NCBI GenBank assembly: GCA_033717875.1
Contig: JADDKJ010000005.1
Location: 36,715 to 100,714 of the forward strand
Direction of reading: 5' to 3'
Length of the DNA: 64,000 nucleotides
From: SBBG01 sp033717875
Lineage (GTDB): Bacteria; Pseudomonadota; Gammaproteobacteria; Ga0077554; Ga007554
A program made the position numbers and the translations under genes. This document shows positions 59,224 to 64,000 of this stretch, piece after piece. Each line of letters begins with the position of its first letter. Position 1 is the first letter of the stretch. Under the pieces are notes generated by a model, which was given only the letters and a program-made list of their open reading frames with translations, was not told the DNA's origin and did not search any database.

Positions 59224-61299
59224 ATGTTAAGCTTTTCCCGATACACTGCTTTATTCATGTCCGTGCTGTTTCCGCTCGCAGTCGCCGCTGCTTCTACCCC
59301 CCCCTCCCCCGCGCATACGCTAAGCGAAGTCTCCGCCAGGCTCGCCACGATGCAGGTGCCGTTTATACCCAACGGCGGACAGTGGGATAAACAAGCCGCG
59401 TTCGCCGCGCACACCTTTGCCGGAACGCTGTTTGTCACCACCGAGGGCAAGCTGGTGTACAGCCTGCCCGGCAAGTCCCGGACAGATCAGCCTAAGATGA
59501 AGGATTCCGCTGACAAAGGTAAAGGCGAAGGCAAACACATCCGCAAGCAAATCACCCCCGGCTGGGTGCTGACTGAAACCTTCATCGGCGCCAACCACCA
59601 GCCGCTCGCGGTCAGGCCTGCGGGCTATCGTCCCGCGCAGGCCAAAGCCAGCTACATGATTGGCGCCGCCAGCCGCCATACCAAACCCCTCGATAGTTTC
59701 GAGCGGCTGCGCCTGGGCGAAGTGTTCAAGGGCGTGGAAGTTGAGTTACGCGCCACCGGCAGCAATGTCGAAAAAATCTTCACCGTCAAACCGCACCAGG
59801 ATCCTAAACAAATCCGCCTGCGTGTGGCGGGCGCAAACAAACTGGCGCTGGGCAAACGCGGCGAATTGATCGTGCAGACCGGTAACGGGCCAGTGACCTA
59901 CACCGCGCCGATCGCCTATCAGGAAGATGCGAGCGGCAAGCGCAGCGAAATTAAAGTGGCTTATGCGCTCAATACCGCCGCCCACAGCTATGGATTTACC
60001 GTGGGTGACTACAACCCCGGCCAGGCGCTGGTGATTGATCCGCTGTTGCAATCCACTTATCTGGGTGGCGCGGGGGATGACTACGTCACCGCCCTTGCCA
60101 TCCATCCCACCAGCGGCGAGGTGTATGTGGCGGGTAATACCGGGGCAAGCGACTTCCCCGGCACTGGCGGCGGGGCGCAGCCAGCCCCTGCTGGCGGTGG
60201 GTTTACTGTCGGCAGTGGGGATGCTTTTGTCAGCCGCTTCAATGCCAACCTCACAACGCTCGCGCAATCCACTTACCTGGGGGGTACGTGGGGTGATGCC
60301 GCCTACGCCCTCGCCATCCACCCTGCCAGCGGCGAGGTGTATGTGGCGGGTTCAACTCGCTCGCCCAACTTCCCCGGCACCGCTGGCGGGGCGCAAGCGG
60401 TCTGTGCGTCGTTGTTCTGTAGTGATGCCTTTATCAGCCGCCTCAACGCCAGCCTCACAACGCTCGCGCAATCCACTTACCTGGGGGGTACGTGGGGTGA
60501 TGCCGCCTACGCCCTCGCCATCCACCCTGCCAGCGGCGAGGTGTATGTGGCGGGTTCAACTACTAGCTTGTCCGACTTCCCCGGCACCGCTGGCGGGGCG
60601 CAGCCAACCTATGGCGGGGGAACCGTGGATGCTTTTATCAGCCGCCTCAACGCCAGCCTCACGACGCTCGCGCAATCCACTTACCTGGGGGGTCCGGTGA
60701 GAGACACCGCCTACGCCCTCGCCATCCACCCTGCCAGCGGCGAGGTGTATGTGGCGGGTTCAACTACTAGCTTGTCCGACTTCCCCGGCACCGCTGGCGG
60801 GGCGCAGCCAACCTATGGCGGGGGGACCGTGGATGCTTTTATCAGCCGCTTCAATGCCAGCCTCACGACGCTCGCGCAATCCACTTACCTAGGGGGTACA
60901 GGGGGGGGAGTATGGGGTGACACCGCCTACGCCCTTGCCATCCACCCCACCAGCGGCGAGGTGTATGTGGCGGGAACAACTTCCTGGTCCGACTTCCCCG
61001 CGACCTCCGGTGGCGCGCAGGCGTTTTTTGGGGGAAGCATGAGCATTATGGGTGATGCCTTTATCACCCGGATTTCACCCTCGCTGGCCCTCGTTGATGC
61101 CGTTGCCCCCGGTGTCGTGATCCCCGGCGCGCCCGTGATCGGCGCCGCCACCGCAGGCAATGCCCAGGCCACCGTGGGTTTCACCGCCCCGGCCAGTAAC
61201 GGCGGGTCGGCGATCACCGGCTATACCGTTACCTCGTCCCCCGGCGGCATCACCGCCACCGGCACGGCGTCACCGGCACGGCGTCACCCATCACGGTGA
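59224..61299 (+). CDS. SBBP-repeat surface protein, C-terminus lost by frameshift
   Basis: This 691-residue secreted protein has a signal peptide (residues 1-22) and an N-terminal domain with VPFIPNGGQWDKQAAFAA. Beta-propeller-type SBBP repeats follow from about residue 275 (AIHPASGEVYVAGSTTS). A fibronectin-like domain is cut short: a 14-bp tandem duplication at 61261-61288 shifts the frame and ends at 61299. The lost part continues in another frame to 61556. It contains the Fn3 end, a Pro/Thr linker and a GlyGly-CTERM-like anchor (Gly run, hydrophobic stretch, WWRRR). Confidence 0.85.
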   Translation: MLSFSRYTALFMSVLFPLAVAAASTPPSPAHTLSEVSARLATMQVPFIPNGGQWDKQAAFAAHTFAGTLFVTTEGKLVYSLPGKSRTDQPKMKDSADKGKGEGKHIRKQITPGWVLTETFIGANHQPLAVRPAGYRPAQAKASYMIGAASRHTKPLDSFERLRLGEVFKGVEVELRATGSNVEKIFTVKPHQDPKQIRLRVAGANKLALGKRGELIVQTGNGPVTYTAPIAYQEDASGKRSEIKVAYALNTAAHSYGFTVGDYNPGQALVIDPLLQSTYLGGAGDDYVTALAIHPTSGEVYVAGNTGASDFPGTGGGAQPAPAGGGFTVGSGDAFVSRFNANLTTLAQSTYLGGTWGDAAYALAIHPASGEVYVAGSTRSPNFPGTAGGAQAVCASLFCSDAFISRLNASLTTLAQSTYLGGTWGDAAYALAIHPASGEVYVAGSTTSLSDFPGTAGGAQPTYGGGTVDAFISRLNASLTTLAQSTYLGGPVRDTAYALAIHPASGEVYVAGSTTSLSDFPGTAGGAQPTYGGGTVDAFISRFNASLTTLAQSTYLGGTGGGVWGDTAYALAIHPTSGEVYVAGTTSWSDFPATSGGAQAFFGGSMSIMGDAFITRISPSLALVDAVAPGVVIPGAPVIGAATAGNAQATVGFTAPASNGGSAITGYTVTSSPGGITATGTASPARRHPSR
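60249..61050 (+). repeat. Near-identical tandem repeats within the SBBP gene
   Basis: A block beginning GCCTACGCCCTC recurs at about 60301, 60504, 60709 and 60924, giving periods of about 203, 205 and 215 bases. Copies two and three are almost identical over 100 bases. The DNA identity suggests recent duplication and possible recombination between units. Confidence 0.85.
61261..61288 (+). repeat. 14-bp tandem duplication causing a frameshift
   Basis: GGCACGGCGTCACC occurs twice in a row. Removing one copy restores reading from TGTAS into PITVTGLTNGTAYTF, the expected Fn3 sequence. It explains the premature stop at 61299. Confidence 0.85.
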
Positions 61300-61556
61300 C
61301 GGGCCTGACCAACGGCACGGCCTACACGTTCACCGTAACAGCCAGCAACGCGGCAGGCCCGAGTGCGGCTTCGGGCGCTTCAAACAGCGTAACGCCCACC
61401 GCCGCGATCACGCCTACACCAACACCGATTCCCACGTCGACGCCGACCCCTGCAAGTGGCGGCGGTGGTGGCGGCAGCACTTCTGTACCCATGCTCCTGG
61501 CGCTGTCGGGGCTTTACTGGTGGCGCCGTCGCAGCAATAAATGTAGGGCGGGTTAG
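61289..61556 (+). pseudogene. Orphaned C-terminus of the SBBP protein
   Basis: After the duplication, the other frame encodes PITVTGLTNGTAYTFTVTAS, then a Pro/Thr linker and a Gly run. A hydrophobic segment (VPMLLALSGLYWW) and RRR follow, which is the pattern of a GlyGly-CTERM sorting signal. It lacks its own start with a ribosome site. Its stop lies within the MITE end. Confidence 0.65.
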
Positions 61557-61669
61557 CGTTTTTTGCGTAACCCGCCAAGCGTGCGAAGCACACGAGCCGT
61601 TTTTTGTGAGTGCCTGGCGGCACGGTTGGCGGGTTACGGCGCAGAAAACCGCGCCTAACCCACCCTACA
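61542..61669. mobile_element. MITE-like palindromic element (128 bp)
   Basis: The ends TGTAGGGCGGGTTAG and CTAACCCACCCTACA are near-perfect terminal inverted repeats. Each end folds by itself into a hairpin (GGCGGGTTA/TAACCCGCC). It carries no gene. The first codons of the left end supply the last residues and stop of the frame above. A related core occurs in the hairpin at 54118-54155. Confidence 0.7.
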
Positions 61670-61708
61670 TCGACTATTTTAATGGACAAAGATAGGGAAG
61701 ACGATCGG

Positions 61709-63646
61709 ATGAAGGCGGTAAAGTTTTTCCACGGCATTTTCTTGATGGTGATTTTTCTGGTTCTTGCGGGTTGTGGTGGTGGAGGTGGTGGAGATAAGCC
61801 CGAGGATCAAAATTATCAGGCACAATTTGGCGATGTACTGGTGGGAGCTACGAAGGAGCATGCGATACAAATGATGAGCATTGGGGAAAAGGGCATGAAT
61901 GTTAACGTCCTGCCAACGCTCCCACCACCGTTTTCCATCGTGCAGGACAATTGCTCGTCCAGAGCCGTGCCGTCCGGGTCTTCATGCACATTCACCATTC
62001 TGTTCGCACCAACTGCAGCAGGACCGTTCAGCCATAGCTTCGACTTTCCATCTGACGCCGCCAACAAAACCACCGTCAACATGAGCGGCACAGGTATCGC
62101 CAACACTGTCCTGCCACCCGCCGCACCCACGGGCGTCAGCGCCACGCCGGGCAATGGTCAGGTAACGGTGCTCTGGAATACGGTATCAGGGGCAAGCGCC
62201 TACAACCTTTACTGGAGCACGGGCAGCGGCAATGCGTCCCTGATAGCGAATGTCACCTCTCCCTATGTGCATACGGGGCGCACCAACGGCGTGGAGTATC
62301 GCTACGTTGTCACAGCCAAAAATGCAAGCGGAGAGAGCGACCCTTCGGTCTGGGTATCGGCGACGCCTTTGGGGGCATCACCGCCTCCCACTGCGGGTTG
62401 GACAGGCACGAAGCAATTCGGAACGGCAGGCGATGACGAAGCCAAGAGTATCACAGTCGACGCCAGTGGCAACGTGTATGTGGCCGGAGAGACATGGGGT
62501 GGTCTGAACTATGCGGGAGGCGGTGATGTCTTTGTGGTGAAGTTCAACGCCGCAGGCGTAGAGCAGTGGAACCTCCAATTTGGCACGGTAGCTCTCGACC
62601 AAGCGTTCGGCGTGGCCGTGGATGCGGCTGGCAATGTCTATGTGGTTGGGCGAACCTATGGCGGCCTGCACGGCAACACCTATGCAGGCGGTGACGGTGA
62701 CGCCTTCGTGGTGAAGTACAACACGGAGGGGGTAAGGCAATGGACCAAACAGATCGGAACAACCGGCGGTGATTCCATCAACGGCGTGGCGGCGGACGTC
62801 AACGGCAATGTCTATGTAGCCGGAGGGGCCGGGGGCAGTCTGAACGGCAACACCTATGCCGGGGGGGATGCCGATGCGTTTGTGGCGAAGTACGATGCAC
62901 TGGGAGATGAACAATGGCTCCGGCAATTTGGTGCGGGTGGTCGTGACGTCGCCAGCAGTGTGGCGGTGGATGCGGGTGGCAATGTACATGTGGTGGGAGA
63001 GGTCACAGGCAGTTTACACGGCCGCGCCTATGTGGGCGGCGTTTATGACGCGTTTGTGGCGAAATACGATGCCACGGGGACATGGTTGTGGACCGATGTA
63101 TTTGGAGCGCGCGTCGGCGTATTCGGAACCTCAAATACTGATGTCGCTCGCAGCGTGGCGGTGGACACCAATGGTAATGTGTATGTGGGCGGATGGACCA
63201 CTGGTGCCCTGGATGGCGACACAACAGTGGGTAACCACGCGTTAGGATCGATGGGTGATGGCTTTGTGGTGAAATACGATGCCACAGGGACAAGCCAGTG
63301 GATCCGGCAGTTTGGAACGGGATTCACTGACGCTGTTCACGGTGTGGCAGTGGACGCCGTTGGCAGTCTCTATCTGGCCGGAGTGACCGGGCACAGCCTG
63401 GGCGGAAACAGGAATGCGGGATTCGATGATGCCTTTGTCATGAAATACGATGCCGCAGGAGTGAGGCAGTGGACTCGGCAACCTGGCACGCCCCTGGGCG
63501 ATTATGCCTACGGCGTGGCGGTGAGTGGCACAGGCCATGTGTTTGCGGCCGGAGCGACCAAAGGTGGTTTGAACGGCAACGCGAACGCAGGGGGCGTCAA
63601 CTTCGATGCCTTTGTGGTGAAGTATGACGCTGGTGGTGGAGGGTAA
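61709..63646 (+). CDS. SBBP-repeat lipoprotein with Fn3 domain
   Basis: This 645-residue lipoprotein has the lipobox LVLAGC followed by a Gly run. An ASH/choice-of-anchor-like region with FTILFAPTAAGPFSHSF is next, and then a fibronectin type III domain (APTGVSATPGNGQVTVLWNT). About seven SBBP repeats (AVDAAGNVYVVGRTYGG type) fill the rest. It should be a surface or outer-membrane-anchored propeller. The ATG at 61709 is preferred; 61682 would lengthen the signal peptide. Confidence 0.88.
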   Translation: MKAVKFFHGIFLMVIFLVLAGCGGGGGGDKPEDQNYQAQFGDVLVGATKEHAIQMMSIGEKGMNVNVLPTLPPPFSIVQDNCSSRAVPSGSSCTFTILFAPTAAGPFSHSFDFPSDAANKTTVNMSGTGIANTVLPPAAPTGVSATPGNGQVTVLWNTVSGASAYNLYWSTGSGNASLIANVTSPYVHTGRTNGVEYRYVVTAKNASGESDPSVWVSATPLGASPPPTAGWTGTKQFGTAGDDEAKSITVDASGNVYVAGETWGGLNYAGGGDVFVVKFNAAGVEQWNLQFGTVALDQAFGVAVDAAGNVYVVGRTYGGLHGNTYAGGDGDAFVVKYNTEGVRQWTKQIGTTGGDSINGVAADVNGNVYVAGGAGGSLNGNTYAGGDADAFVAKYDALGDEQWLRQFGAGGRDVASSVAVDAGGNVHVVGEVTGSLHGRAYVGGVYDAFVAKYDATGTWLWTDVFGARVGVFGTSNTDVARSVAVDTNGNVYVGGWTTGALDGDTTVGNHALGSMGDGFVVKYDATGTSQWIRQFGTGFTDAVHGVAVDAVGSLYLAGVTGHSLGGNRNAGFDDAFVMKYDAAGVRQWTRQPGTPLGDYAYGVAVSGTGHVFAAGATKGGLNGNANAGGVNFDAFVVKYDAGGGG

Positions 63647-63877
63647 AAAAAGTAGCCCCCTGCGGAAAGTGCGGTCCGGATGGAATGCGAACGGAATACG
63701 GGAGGATTTCTCCATCGCATTCCATGCGGACGTAATTTTACGGCACAAAACATGAACCGCAAGACAGATGAGATTGCGTTAAATGATGCGCCCTGCATGG
63801 AATACCTGTCGGCGGGAGCGGCTGTATGTGGGCATGAATTTACAGTGTATTCTTTCCACCTATCAAAAAAAGGGGGT
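63647..63877. other. Short intergenic region before the transposase
   Basis: No convincing gene is visible. An A-run after the lipoprotein stop is followed by unremarkable sequence. A small frame at 63680-63919 has no ribosome site or family likeness. Confidence 0.5.
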
Positions 63878-64000
63878 CTACGCGGAATCGTGTGGGTCAT
63901 TTTTAGTGGATTTTGGTAAAGGCGGCAAGAAAGCGGCGATGATTTTCAGTTTGAGATACTCCTCATCACGATAACCGTAGGCCCTACGTTGCAGAACACG
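63878..64000 (-). CDS. Transposase C-terminus (partial, ISL3-like)
   Basis: The minus strand is open from the right edge to a TAG at 63880-63878 and encodes RVLQRRAYGYRDEEYLKLKI followed by IAAFLPPLPKSTKNDPHDSA. This ending is typical of ISL3-type transposases. The rest lies outside the window. It indicates an insertion sequence next to the SBBP genes. Confidence 0.72.
   Translation of the reverse strand, partial: RVLQRRAYGYRDEEYLKLKIIAAFLPPLPKSTKNDPHDSA

Noticed and set aside
60249..61050. Regular repeats considered as a CRISPR array
   Set aside because: The units are about 205 bases, coding, and translate into SBBP propeller repeats. There are no short repeats with unique spacers and no cas genes.

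Overview
The window joins an integrated phage-derived element (about 1-40.95 kb) to a block of proteobacterial core genome (about 40.98-64 kb). The host is most likely a gammaproteobacterium. It has zipA directly after smc, an ssrA-smpB-ratA-rnfH-bamE-fur neighbourhood, and a tmRNA tag ending in ALAA. The genus cannot be fixed from the sequence. DNA is GC-rich except for an AT-rich stretch at 54.3-54.6 kb.

Prophage late region (1-17.4 kb, minus strand). This is a lambda-type head and siphovirus tail cluster. In transcription order it holds the small and large terminase, two fibre-like genes, gpW-type connector, portal, S49 protease with nested scaffold, decoration protein, major capsid protein, FII-type joining protein, tail completion, tail tube, a tail chaperone with a -1 frameshift, and a tape measure running off the left edge. 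The large terminase is interrupted by two LAGLIDADG inteins, one in the ATPase P-loop and one in the nuclease motif. A vapBC toxin-antitoxin pair sits against the grain just upstream of the tape measure gene.

Modification and early region (17.4-33.8 kb). Two plus-strand small genes with related leaders (DUF6900- and DUF3489-like) face two ParB-methyltransferase fusions, with a ParB-HNH chimera between them. The early operon, read leftward from 33.8 kb, encodes two unrecognised proteins, an excisionase-like HTH, an ATPase, a helicase, a Cas4-like Fe-S nuclease, a TOPRIM primase-helicase, a RuvC-like resolvase and small phage proteins. A terminator closes it near 22.17 kb. Many of these genes overlap by 4 bases, so translational coupling is likely.

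Lysogeny and accessory end (33.8-40.95 kb). It holds a Cro/CI-like repressor with an ImmA/IrrE protease and a large helical protein, then a DUF2924-serine recombinase-HTH operon, then an AbiE (type IV) toxin-antitoxin pair. The element abuts the 3' end of an intact tmRNA gene.

Core genome (41-54.1 kb). It contains smpB, ratA, rnfH, bamE, fur, a cobalamin-riboswitch-controlled btuB-cobO pair, an EAL-HDOD protein, a DUF4832-type lipoprotein, a small MscS channel, smc and zipA. ligA, the usual neighbour after zipA, is not there.

Extracellular region (54.1-64 kb). An AT-rich leader precedes a five-gene operon that resembles a divergent Fap functional-amyloid system: an Asn/Ser/Asp/Thr-rich secreted subunit, a small secreted protein, a C39 peptidase, a secreted protein with a GG motif, and a coiled-coil plus beta-barrel exporter. 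Two large SBBP-repeat surface proteins follow. The first is broken by a 14-bp tandem duplication. A MITE-like palindromic element lies between them, and the window ends in a partial transposase.
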